Made by a program: the position numbers and the translations under genes | The notes under the pieces: model-generated | What the model was told of the DNA's origin: nothing | The model's input: the letters and a program-made list of their open reading frames with translations, nothing else | Databases searched by the model: none | Assembly (NCBI GenBank): GCA_035551935.1 | Contig: DASZMJ010000196.1 | Span: forward strand, 1 to 39,334 | Source of the DNA: DASZMJ01 sp035551935 | Lineage (GTDB): Bacteria > Planctomycetota > Planctomycetia > Isosphaerales > Isosphaeraceae | Direction: 5' to 3' | DNA length: 39,334 nucleotides | Shown here: one piece after another, positions 1-8,387 of the stretch | Position numbering within the stretch: position 1 is the first letter of the stretch | Layout: each line of letters opens with the position of its first letter

Positions 1-6
1 TTCTGA

Positions 7-22
7 GGCCCGAAATCGGGCC
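7..22 (+). terminator. Terminator-like hairpin at the left edge
   Basis: GGCCCGA at 7-13 pairs with TCGGGCC at 16-22 across a two-base AA loop. It directly follows TTCTGA at 1-6, which would read as Phe-stop on the plus strand. There is no T-tract, so intrinsic termination is inferred from the stem and its position. Nearly the same module follows the stop of the last gene of the window on the opposite strand. Confidence 0.4.
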
Positions 23-291
23 CCGGACGACCGCTTCCGATCCATGAAGGCTGATCCGAAAGGGTCAGCGACGTCCGGGGTGCGCGGCGGGTCGGGGCCG
101 GGAGGCTTGTCACGTCGTCGGCTTCGAGACACCGTCCCCCCGAAACCCGGCGTGAGCGTCCGCGAGACCCGACGAGGGTCGACCTGGGTTCAGGAGATCG
201 GATGACGTCGAGGATGGTGTCGTGAGTGGGAAGCACAGTGGCCGGTCTGAGAAGCTTTCGACGCGGGTCGGCTGGGCCAATGAGCGAACCG

Positions 292-321
292 TTGCGCCCG
301 CATTTTTTCGCTTGCTATGGT
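292..321 (+). promoter_or_regulatory. Possible sigma-70-type promoter for the histidine kinase
   Basis: TTGCGC at 292-297 and TATGGT at 316-321 are separated by 18 bases and sit in a short T-rich stretch unusual for this GC-rich DNA. The kinase start is about 250 bases downstream, so this would mean a long leader. Both hexamers match the consensus only partly. Confidence 0.25.
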
Positions 322-574
322 GTCCGAACTCCGCAAAATGGGGTGTGGCCGACGACTCGGTGCCGGACGACGCGGTATCGTCGACCCCTTCGGCACCTCG
401 GCATCCCGGTTGCAATTCATGCGGCGCGCGACGGCGCGAGCCCGTGCCTGACGGAGTTGTCATTCATCCTGAGGGCCGCCGTAGCGGGAGCAGGAGGTCG
501 ACGCGGTCGCCCCGCGTTCCGTGTCCAGGGACGGATGGGATATCAATCGAGCGTGAGACGAACGAGGTGATGGC

Positions 575-2920
575 ATGGACCTTGAGCAGTTCTCCAGACA
601 GCTCGAGCTCATACATGCCCGGTTCCTCGAGCTGAGCCCTCGTCCGGGGCGTCGCCCCGGGCACGAGGATTCGTTCCACCTCTGGCGGGAGACCTCCGCG
701 GCCCTCAGCACGACGATGGAGGAGCTGCGGGTCGCCGAGGAGGAGTTGCGGCAGCAGGGGGACGAGCTCGTCGTGTCGCGGGACGCGGTCGAGCGAGAGC
801 GGTATCGCTATCGCGGGCTCTTCAACGACGCGCCCGACGCGTTCCTCGTGACCGACCTGCACGGGATCATCCGCGAGGCCAACGATTTCGCCGTGGAGCT
901 GCTGGGGGTGCCGGCGTCGCACCTGCCCGGCAAGCCGCTGGCCAACTTCGTGGCGCGTGAGGCCCGGTCGACGTTCCGCCTCGAGGTCTTCGCGCTGAAG
1001 GAGGCCGGGCGGCGTCGGGAGCTGACGCTCACGCTCGAGCCGCGGCGGCGGCCGGCGTTCGAGGTGACGATGTCGGTGGCGGTGCTGCGCGACGCCTACG
1101 GGACGCCGACGGGCCTCTTCTGGACGATCCGCGAGGTCGGCGACGAGGCCACCCGGCGGCTCGCCGCCGACCTCGCCCGCGAGCGTCGGGCCCGCGAGCG
1201 GGCCGAGGACGAGGCGCGGTCGCTCCGCGAGCTGTTGCTGGGCATGCCGGCCCTGGCGTGGGAGGCCGACGCGACCACCGGCCGCCGCCGCCTGACGTTG
1301 CCCGCGGGCCAGCCGGCCCTCGGCCATCCCGCCGAGCGTTGGCGCGAGGCGCACGACCTGCTCGCGACGTGCCTCCACCCCGACGACCGCGAGGTCGTCG
1401 AGCACCAGTGGCGGCGCTGCCTGCTGGGCGGCGAGGGCCGCGAGCACGAATACCGCGTCGTCGCGGCCGACGGCCGCATCCGCTGGTTCCGCGAGGTCGT
1501 CCGGGTCGTCCTCGACGAGGACGGCCGGCCGCGGCTGCTCCGCGGCCTGATGTGGGACATCACCCGCCGCAAGCGGGTCGAGCGCGGCCTCTACACCGCC
1601 CGCCGCGAGCTGGCCGACGAGCTGGCCGAGACGGTCTACCTCCAGCAGTTGCTCGGCCGGCTCGCCGCCGCGACCGGGCCCGAAGCCGCCCTCGCCGAGG
1701 TGCTGACGGCCGTCGCCGGCCTGCTCGGCGCCCCGCGCGGCGAGGCCCGGCGGCTCGACCCCGGTCGCGGCGAGCTCGATCTGCTGGCGGCGATCGACCT
1801 GCCCGAGCCCTATCGCGACCGCTTCCACCGCCTCCCGGTCGGCCACGGCCCCGCCGGCCTGGCGATCGAGCGGCGCGCATTGGTGGTCGTCGAGGACGTG
1901 GCGGCCGGGGCCGAGGCCGAGCCGGACGACGCCGAGCGGTCGCGGCTGGGCGGCTACCGCGCGGCGGTCGCCGTGCCGCTGCCGGGGGCCGACGGCGCGC
2001 CGATCGGCACGGTCACCGTCTTCTTCGACGAGCCCCATCGGCCCGATCCCCGCCCCGCCCGCTTCGTCGAGGTCTACGCGAGCATGGCCGCCCCCTTCCT
2101 CGACCGCGCCCTCCGCCCGCCGCGCGACGACGCCCGCGACGAATTCCTCGCCATCCTCGCCCACGAGCTGCGCAGCCCCCTGGGCGCGATCCGCAACGCC
2201 GCCGAGCTGCTCGACCCCGAGGGGCTCGACGGCGCGACCGTGGCCGAGCTGCGCGAAATGATCCGCCGCCAGGTCGGCTACATGGGCCGGCTGATCGAGG
2301 ACCTGCTCGACGCCGCCCGGCTCGCCCGCGGCACGCTGGGCCTCCGCACCGAGCCGGTCGACCTGGCCGCCGTCGTCGGCCACGCCGTCGAGGACGTGAC
2401 CCCGCTGGTCCGCGACCGCGGCCACGAGCTGATCGTCGCGCTGCCGGAGGGGCCTTGCGTCGTCGAGGCCGACCCGACGCGGCTGGAGCAGGTGCTCTCG
2501 AACCTCCTGGTCAACGCCGCCAAGTACACCCCCCCCGGCGGCCGGATCGAGCTCTCGGCGACGCTCGAGGCCGACGGCCTGACCCTCCGCGTGCGCGACA
2601 CCGGCGTCGGCATGTCGCCCGAGGCCCTGGCGCGGGCCTTCGACCTCTTCGACCAGGCCGACGACCCCGGGGCCGTCGGCGCGCGCAACGGCGACGCCGC
2701 GCGGCGCGGCCTGGGCATCGGCCTGGCCCTGGTCAAGAGCCTCGTCGAGCTGCACGGCGGCACCGTCTCGGCCCACAGCGCCGGCCCCGGCCAGGGGAGC
2801 GAGTTCGTCGTCCGCCTGCCGGCGGCCGCGCCTCAAGAAGCGCTCACGGACCACGAAAAAGCCGAGAGTCTCCCTATTCCCCCCCCCACTCCCAATACAA
2901 GTGATGATATATCGATATAA
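575..2920 (+). CDS. Soluble PAS-PAS-GAF sensor histidine kinase
   Basis: This 781-residue protein should autophosphorylate on His and pass phosphate to a response regulator not encoded here. Visible order: an N-terminal helical stretch (about 40-80), PAS (about 80-190), a PAS_3-like fold (about 215-335, with the HEYR and WDIT motifs), a short coiled coil, GAF (about 355-510), HisKA with phospho-acceptor His-530 in ILAHELRSPLG, and a HATPase_c domain with N box (642-655), G1 box DTGVGM (675-680) and G2 box GLGIGLALV (712-720). No membrane segment is seen, so it is probably cytosolic and senses an internal cue through PAS or GAF. The start has a GAGGTG ribosome site just upstream. The last 30 residues form an unstructured tail ending in an AT-rich patch. 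The kinase assignment is firm; its signal and partner are unknown. Confidence 0.93.
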   Translation: MDLEQFSRQLELIHARFLELSPRPGRRPGHEDSFHLWRETSAALSTTMEELRVAEEELRQQGDELVVSRDAVERERYRYRGLFNDAPDAFLVTDLHGIIREANDFAVELLGVPASHLPGKPLANFVAREARSTFRLEVFALKEAGRRRELTLTLEPRRRPAFEVTMSVAVLRDAYGTPTGLFWTIREVGDEATRRLAADLARERRARERAEDEARSLRELLLGMPALAWEADATTGRRRLTLPAGQPALGHPAERWREAHDLLATCLHPDDREVVEHQWRRCLLGGEGREHEYRVVAADGRIRWFREVVRVVLDEDGRPRLLRGLMWDITRRKRVERGLYTARRELADELAETVYLQQLLGRLAAATGPEAALAEVLTAVAGLLGAPRGEARRLDPGRGELDLLAAIDLPEPYRDRFHRLPVGHGPAGLAIERRALVVVEDVAAGAEAEPDDAERSRLGGYRAAVAVPLPGADGAPIGTVTVFFDEPHRPDPRPARFVEVYASMAAPFLDRALRPPRDDARDEFLAILAHELRSPLGAIRNAAELLDPEGLDGATVAELREMIRRQVGYMGRLIEDLLDAARLARGTLGLRTEPVDLAAVVGHAVEDVTPLVRDRGHELIVALPEGPCVVEADPTRLEQVLSNLLVNAAKYTPPGGRIELSATLEADGLTLRVRDTGVGMSPEALARAFDLFDQADDPGAVGARNGDAARRGLGIGLALVKSLVELHGGTVSAHSAGPGQGSEFVVRLPAAAPQEALTDHEKAESLPIPPPTPNTSDDISI
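2908..2919. repeat. 12-bp perfect AT-rich palindrome over the kinase stop codon
   Basis: TATATCGATATA is its own reverse complement and covers the last codons and part of the TAA stop of the kinase. It lies in a roughly 50-base AT-rich patch (2895-2932), a sharp local drop in GC. It could be a protein-binding site or chance in an AT-rich patch. Confidence 0.4.
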
Positions 2921-3473
2921 TGAAAAATAAGAGGCCCGATCCTCGTAGGGCGTTTGGTCGTGGAGGCGATCCGGGGCGACGGGCGAGGCTAGCGGGTCGG
3001 CAGGACCGCGCGAAAACGGCGGGAAGAGGATTGACGGGCGGAGGTGGGACGACCAGAATCGGCGGGTGAAGCGGGATCGCTTCCGAGTTCTCTGCGGAAC
3101 AGGGAAGTCTCGGTCATGGCCCGCCTCGTCGTCGCGTCCCCGGCCTCGCGGCCGGCGCCTCGACGCTGTCGGACGGCCGACTCATCCTCGGGGGGTGGGT
3201 TGGGTTCCCGACGTCTGCCCATCGTCGAGTCGTCGGCCGCGCGGCCGCCCCTCGTCGTCTCGAAGCCCGTGCGAATCGAACACCAACCGCCCCGCGGCGG
3301 GCGGCTTGGCCCCGCGCCGTCGCCGGCCTCTCCACCGGCGCGGCGCGGGCCCCACGATGCCCAGCAAGCCTCTGCACCGTCGAAGCAACACCAGGGGACC
3401 ACGGCCCCGCGCGGCCGCCGCGCCGGTCGGGCGACGGCAACGCGCCGAAGGGCGGTCCCGGAGGACTACCACG
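2921..3473. other. Intergenic region with a strong GC hairpin, no clear gene
   Basis: Several frames stay open here on both strands, but their products are Arg/Pro/Ser-rich with no recognisable fold. One merely runs in frame into the HPr-like gene. The notable structure is the long hairpin at 3311-3349. The stretch may be the leader of the HPr-like gene or contain an unrecognised non-coding RNA; neither is shown by the sequence. Confidence 0.45.
3311..3349. other. Long GC-rich hairpin upstream of the HPr-like gene
   Basis: CCCGCGCCG (3311-3319) pairs with CGGCGCGGG (3341-3349), and CGCCGG (3321-3326) with CCGGCG (3335-3340). This gives 15 base pairs interrupted by one unpaired T, closing an 8-base loop. 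No T-tract follows on either strand, so a classical intrinsic terminator is not obvious. It lies about 125 bases before the HPr-like start and could be a structured leader or a terminator of an upstream transcript. Confidence 0.5.
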
Positions 3474-3776
3474 ATGCTGTCCTACGACCGGATCACCGCC
3501 CGACGGCAGGTCGTCGTCCCCGACCATGTCCGCCTGGGCCTGCGGACCGCCGGCCGGTTCGTCAACCTCGCCGCCACGTACCGCGCCGAGGTCAAGGTGT
3601 ACCATCGGGGCGTCGCCGCCGACGGCAAGAGCATCCTCGACCTGACGAGCCTGACCGTCGAGCGCGGCAAGACCATGGTCATCGAAGCCGACGGCCCCGA
3701 CGCCGAGCCCCTCGTCGACGCGCTGGCCGACCTGATCCTCAACCCCGCGCACTTGCGTCGCCGCGCGGCCGTCTGA
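3474..3776 (+). CDS. HPr-fold protein lacking His-15 but keeping Ser-46 (Crh-like)
   Basis: The 100-residue product aligns without gaps to classical HPr with an offset of 7. Phe-29/Val-30 match HPr Phe-22/Val-23, Arg-24 matches Arg-17, and Lys-52/Ser-53 match Lys-45/Ser-46. At the phosphocarrier position, HPr His-15 is replaced by Gly-22 and Pro-18 by Thr-25. It therefore cannot accept phosphate from Enzyme I at that site, but keeps the serine that HPr kinase modifies in classical HPr. Bacillus Crh has the same pattern (His-15 replaced, Ser-46 kept) and acts only in regulation. I chose ATG 3474 because GGAGG lies nine bases upstream and the fold starts there; the longer open frame upstream is low-complexity. 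No other PTS gene is in the window. A regulatory role is inference. Confidence 0.8.
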   Translation: MLSYDRITARRQVVVPDHVRLGLRTAGRFVNLAATYRAEVKVYHRGVAADGKSILDLTSLTVERGKTMVIEADGPDAEPLVDALADLILNPAHLRRRAAV

Positions 3777-3788
3777 GGCGCGACGAGG

Positions 3789-3824
3789 GGGGACCGGCTC
3801 CGAGTCTTCGAGGTGCCCGTCCCC
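3789..3824 (+). repeat. REP-like palindromic element, copy A
   Basis: This 36-base element starts GGGGAC and ends GTCCCC, with an imperfectly paired core containing GGCTCCGAGTC and TCGAGGTG. The outer stem extends to ten pairs (3785-3794 with 3819-3828). It fills the gap between the convergent HPr-like and ThuA genes, so it could also serve as a bidirectional terminator. A second copy at 38415-38450 is identical at 32 of 36 positions in the same orientation. Confidence 0.7.
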
Positions 3825-3840
3825 CCTCCCGTCCCGCGGT

Positions 3841-4734
3841 TCACCGCCGGCCCTTGGGGTCGAGGTTCTTCTCGAGGTCGTCCTTCGAGACCTCGCAGGC
3901 GACGCCATCTTTGGGCACGTCGACCCTGGCGGTCCAGAGGATGGCGTTGAGGACGAGCTTGCGGAAGTCGGGCTGGCCCCAGTTGTCGTGGAAGTGGGCG
4001 CCGGTGAAGCCGAACGACCGGCCGCCGTCGGCGCGGACGGTGGACCAGCCGAGGACCTCGTCGCGCCCCTTGGCCGCGACGATGTGCGCATACGGCCCGC
4101 GCGGCGAGGCGCTGACGCCCTGGCGAGTCTTGTCGTCGGGCTTCGCGACGACGATCGGCGTGACGCCCTTCATGTCGGGACGAAAGCGGATGTTGAAGTA
4201 CCACTCGTCCTTGATCGTGAACGGCTTGACCCCGCGGGTGATCGGGTGGTCGGGGAGCGACTTGACCTCGGCCGTCCAGTGGGGGTTGGTCGAGTAGCCG
4301 GCCTCGTAGTAGCCGCCGAGCCAGTCGAGGAGCTGGTCGCCGGCCTTGCCCTTGGGGAACTCGACGGCGTAGTGCAGGCAGACGAGCCCGACGCCCCGGT
4401 CCATCAGCCGCTTCATCGTCTCGAGCCGGTTGCTCTGGATCATCGGGTGGCCGCCGCCGCCGTCCATGAAGAAGACGACCGACTTCGCCCCTTCGAAGAC
4501 GCCCTCGTCCGACGGCCAGCCGCCGCCGACGAAGACGGCCTCGACCCCCTCCTGCTCGTTCAGGCACTTGACCAGCAGCTTGCAGCCCGCGTTGAACTCG
4601 TGCTCGCGCGGGCCGTGGCTCGGCCGGCCGGCGACGACGACCACCTTGGCCTTCGCGTCGTCCTTCGCCTGCGCCGCGGGCGCCGAGACGAGGGAGAGGC
4701 CGAGGACGGAAAGCATGGCGAACATTGTCTTCAT
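3841..4734 (-). CDS. Secreted ThuA-domain protein
   Basis: The 297-residue product begins with a Sec signal peptide (MKTMFAMLSVLGLSLVSAPAAQA) and continues as a ThuA-like domain, a class I glutamine-amidotransferase-like fold. The VVVVAGRPSHG start, the GGGGHP loop, GLVCLHYAVEFP and the C-terminal GFTGAHFHDNWG are typical of planctomycete ThuA proteins. The family is linked to sugar (trehalose) use, but its biochemistry is poorly known. The start at 4734 was chosen because the signal peptide begins there; a longer frame would run into the palindrome upstream. It is the last gene of a probable FGE-Gfo/Idh-ThuA operon, separated from the oxidoreductase gene by the nested palindrome. A periplasmic role in sugar-derivative processing is inferred from the neighbours. 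Confidence 0.85.
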   Translation of the reverse strand: MKTMFAMLSVLGLSLVSAPAAQAKDDAKAKVVVVAGRPSHGPREHEFNAGCKLLVKCLNEQEGVEAVFVGGGWPSDEGVFEGAKSVVFFMDGGGGHPMIQSNRLETMKRLMDRGVGLVCLHYAVEFPKGKAGDQLLDWLGGYYEAGYSTNPHWTAEVKSLPDHPITRGVKPFTIKDEWYFNIRFRPDMKGVTPIVVAKPDDKTRQGVSASPRGPYAHIVAAKGRDEVLGWSTVRADGGRSFGFTGAHFHDNWGQPDFRKLVLNAILWTARVDVPKDGVACEVSKDDLEKNLDPKGRR

Positions 4735-4773
4735 CGGGAGCCGACCTCGCGTGGATCGAGGGTGGAGGATTTC

Positions 4774-4836
4774 GTAGGGCAGGGCTTGCCCTGCCTCTTC
4801 GAGATCGCGGAAGAGGCAGGGCAAGCCCTGCCCTAC
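4774..4836. repeat. Nested 27-bp perfect inverted repeat (family GTAG...CTAC)
   Basis: The arms 4774-4800 and 4810-4836 are exact reverse complements around a 9-base spacer. Each arm is itself a small hairpin, GGCAGGGC-TT-GCCCTGCC. The element starts GTAGGG and ends CCCTAC. It lies after the Gfo/Idh stop and 39 bases before the ThuA start on the same strand, so it would be transcribed inside the operon. It could be a terminator or attenuator, an mRNA-stabilising structure, or a small dispersed palindromic repeat. A second element of the same design lies at 36353-36421. Confidence 0.9.
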
Positions 4837-4902
4837 GGGGAAGGAGCCCGCGCCAGGGCGTCGGGCGACGCGGATGGGGTCGCCCGACGCCGGGGAGTTC
4901 GC

Positions 4903-6171
<1,269 letters not shown>

Positions 6172-6215
6172 CTCGTTCTCTCCCTGTTGGTTGGTGGACA
6201 AGGGGCTCGGCTCGC

Positions 6216-7253
6216 TCACTTCGCGGTCTTCTTGCTGACGACCGGGGACTTGAAGCCCCGGAGGTTCTCCTGCTCCTGCAACGGCCGGACGACGCGGAAG
6301 CCGACGAAGGTGGCGTCGGTGTGCCACCAGATCGACTGCGGCCGCTGCGGGTCGCGCACGCTCCACTCGAGCTCCGAGGATCGCCGCGCGGCGCTGCGGA
6401 GGCGGTCGGGGTCGTCGTCCCACGAGCCGCCGCGGGCCACGTAAGGATACTCCTTCGCCGTCGGCAAGACGACCGGCGCGCGGACGGGCCCGGGCGGATA
6501 CTTCGCATAGGTGTCGGCCGCGTAGTGGTCGAGGCACCACTCGGCGACGTTGCCGTGCATGTCGAAGAGGCCCCACCTGTTCGGCTTCTTCTTCTTGATC
6601 GGCTGCGGCTTCTCGGCGTTCTCGACGTACCAGGCGTACGCTTCCAGCTCCTTCGGGTCGTCGCCGAAGCTGTAGGCCGTCTTCGACCCGGCGCGGCAGG
6701 CGTACTCCCACTCGGCCTCGGTGGGCAGGCGATAATCGAGGCCGGTCTTGGCCGAGAGCCAGCGGCAGTATTCCATCGCGGCGTGGTGGGTGATGCAGAT
6801 GACCGGCTGCCCCTTGCGGCCGTGGCCATGGGTCTCGTCGGCATACGGGCGGGTCGGTCGGGTCACGGCGTCGGCGACCTTGTCGGCGACGGTCGGCATG
6901 TAGTCGGGCGTGCGGCCCTTGATCTCGCGGCTGAAGCCGAACTGGTCGAACTCGGCCCAGGTGACCTCGTGCTCTTCCATCCAGAACGGCGGGATGATGA
7001 TCTCGTGCTGAGGCCCCTCGTCGGCCGACCGCTTCGGCTCGCCCGGCGGGCTGCCGATGCTGAAGGTGCCGCCGGGGATGGGGACCATCGTGAAGCTGAC
7101 GTCGGTGCCGGGGATCTTCTCGACGTACGTCTCGAACGTCGCCGAGGCCCGGGCGCCGGGCGAATCCTGCGTCAGGGCCCGGTCGCCGGCGAGCAGGCAG
7201 GCCAGGGCCGCCAGGAGCCCCCCGATCGTCGCTCGTTGTGAACGCTGTCGCAC
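6216..7253 (-). CDS. Secreted FGE-sulfatase (SUMF1) domain protein, probably not a true FGE
   Basis: The domain is clear: MVPIPGGTFSIGSP, HEVTWAEFDQF, YRLPTEAEWEYACRAG, GLFDMHGNVAEWCLDHY, YVARGGSWDDD and VGFRVVR are the standard SUMF1 landmarks. In catalytic formylglycine-generating enzymes the segment after GGS holds the paired active-site cysteines. Here it reads GGSWDDDPDRLRSAARR with no cysteine, so sulfatase activation is unlikely and a binding or other role is more likely. I chose the GTG at 7253 because it starts a plausible signal peptide (RATIGGLLAALACLLAGDRALTQ) and avoids overlapping the divergent ApbE gene. ATG starts further upstream are possible. It is first in the FGE-Gfo/Idh-ThuA group. 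Confidence 0.85.
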   Translation of the reverse strand: MRQRSQRATIGGLLAALACLLAGDRALTQDSPGARASATFETYVEKIPGTDVSFTMVPIPGGTFSIGSPPGEPKRSADEGPQHEIIIPPFWMEEHEVTWAEFDQFGFSREIKGRTPDYMPTVADKVADAVTRPTRPYADETHGHGRKGQPVICITHHAAMEYCRWLSAKTGLDYRLPTEAEWEYACRAGSKTAYSFGDDPKELEAYAWYVENAEKPQPIKKKKPNRWGLFDMHGNVAEWCLDHYAADTYAKYPPGPVRAPVVLPTAKEYPYVARGGSWDDDPDRLRSAARRSSELEWSVRDPQRPQSIWWHTDATFVGFRVVRPLQEQENLRGFKSPVVSKKTAK

Positions 7254-7265
7254 GTCTGCTATGCT
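7236..7265 (+). promoter_or_regulatory. Candidate promoter for the ApbE gene
   Basis: TTGTGA at 7236-7241 and TATGCT at 7260-7265 are 18 bases apart and end 46 bases before the ApbE start. The site overlaps the proposed start of the divergent FGE-domain gene, so the two transcription units would share this short region. Confidence 0.4.
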
Positions 7266-7311
7266 CCGAAGGGTTCCTGATGCGTCTTCTTTCGTGGGCG
7301 GAGTCGCTGCG

Positions 7312-8364
7312 ATGGCGTCGCGGAGCATCGGTCGGGCGGGTCGGCTGGTCGGGCTCGGGCTGGCGATCGCGCTCGTGGCCGGGGCCGGCGGGGACCGGGA
7401 GTTGACCCGGTTCGAGTTCCGCGAGACGCACATGGGCAGCGAGTTCAAAATCCTCTTATACAGCCCGGACGCGGCGACCGCCAGACGCGCCTCTCGGGCG
7501 GCGTTCGATCGCGTGGCGCGGCTCGACGCGGCCCTCAGCGACTACGACCCCGAGAGCGAGCTCTCCCGCCTGAGCGACAAGGCCGGCGGGCCGCCGGTGC
7601 CCGTCTCCGCCGACCTCTTCCGCATCCTCGAACGGTCGAAGGAGCTGGCCGACCGCTCCGGCGGCGCGTTCGACCCGACGATCGGGCCGGTCGTCAAGCT
7701 CTGGCGGCGGGCCCGTCGCCAGAAGAAGCTGCCCGACGCGGTCGCGCTCGAAGCGGCCCGGGCGAAGGTCGATCACCGGCGATTGCGGCTCGACCGCGAG
7801 CGACGGACGGCCCAGCTCCTGAAGCCGGGGATGCGGCTCGACCTCGGCGGCATCGCCAAGGGGTTCGCGGCGGGCGAGGCGATCGCGGCCTTGAAGAAGG
7901 AAGGGATCGATCGGGCCCTCGTGGCCGCCGAGGGGGACATCGTCGTCAGCGGCCCGCCGCCGGGCGCGGCGGGTTGGACGATCGCGATCGCCGGGCCCGA
8001 GGCGCGCGAGGCGAAGCCGTCGCGCTGGCTCATGTTGCACGACCGGGCGATCTCGACCTCGGGCGACCTGGAGCGGTTCGTCGAGATCGGCGGGGTCCGC
8101 TACTCGCACATCGTCGACCCGAAGACCGGCGCGGGGATCGTCGACCGGGCGAGCGTCACCGTCGTCGCGCCCGACGGCGCCACGGCCGACGCCACCGCGA
8201 CGGCGGCCTCGGTGCTCGGGCCTGAGCGCGGCCTCGCCCTCGTCGACGCGACCGAGGGCGCCGCGGGCCTCTACGTCCGCGCCGGCGACGAGGACGGCCG
8301 CCGCCGCGTCTTCGAATCCCGCCGCTTCGCCGACCTCCACGCGACCGACCAACCGGGCGAGTAA
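7312..8364 (+). CDS. apbE: FAD:protein FMN transferase (ApbE family)
   Basis: ApbE proteins cleave FAD and attach FMN to a threonine of target proteins outside the cytoplasm, such as Nqr or Rnf subunits. The 350-residue product has an N-terminal hydrophobic export segment (GRLVGLGLAIALVAGAGG) without a lipobox. Family landmarks follow in order: HMGSEFKI, FDPTIGPVVKLW, LDLGGIAKGFAAG, AEGDIVVSG, ISTSGDLERF, YSHIVDPKTG and the metal-site region ATADATATAASVLG. ATG 7312 is favoured by GGCGGAG eight bases upstream and by beginning the signal segment. It is divergent from the FGE-domain gene and convergent with the next gene after only 23 bases. No obvious flavinylated partner is nearby. Confidence 0.92.
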   Translation: MASRSIGRAGRLVGLGLAIALVAGAGGDRELTRFEFRETHMGSEFKILLYSPDAATARRASRAAFDRVARLDAALSDYDPESELSRLSDKAGGPPVPVSADLFRILERSKELADRSGGAFDPTIGPVVKLWRRARRQKKLPDAVALEAARAKVDHRRLRLDRERRTAQLLKPGMRLDLGGIAKGFAAGEAIAALKKEGIDRALVAAEGDIVVSGPPPGAAGWTIAIAGPEAREAKPSRWLMLHDRAISTSGDLERFVEIGGVRYSHIVDPKTGAGIVDRASVTVVAPDGATADATATAASVLGPERGLALVDATEGAAGLYVRAGDEDGRRRVFESRRFADLHATDQPGE

Positions 8365-8387
8365 TAGGGACGTATTCTCTTCAATAC

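Larger units (their letters stand above)
1..574. other. Non-coding leader region before the histidine kinase
   Basis: I see no convincing gene here. Open frames exist on both strands, but their translations are low-complexity, Ser/Arg/Pro-rich and lack a ribosome binding site or recognisable domain. The left edge carries a hairpin right after a TTC-TGA that could be the stop of a plus-strand gene lying outside the window. A shorter, less GC-rich patch around 298-330 carries a possible promoter. The rest is featureless GC-rich sequence, perhaps a long 5' leader of the kinase mRNA. Confidence 0.5.

Noticed and set aside
110..635. Several overlapping small open frames before the histidine kinase
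   Set aside because: Ser/Arg/Pro-rich translations on both strands, no ribosome site and no recognisable motif.
464..2854. 796-codon open frame antisense to the histidine kinase
   Set aside because: Low-complexity product opposite a gene with complete PAS, GAF, HisKA and HATPase motifs.
3044..3473. N-terminal extension of the HPr-like gene in the same frame
   Set aside because: The extension is Arg/Pro-rich, crosses the strong hairpin and makes the protein far longer than HPr; the internal ATG has a GGAGG site.
8361..8387. TAGGGACGTATTCTC stretch between ApbE and the next gene, considered as a third repeat element
   Set aside because: It has no internal pairing and no second copy in the window beyond a loose resemblance near 13690.
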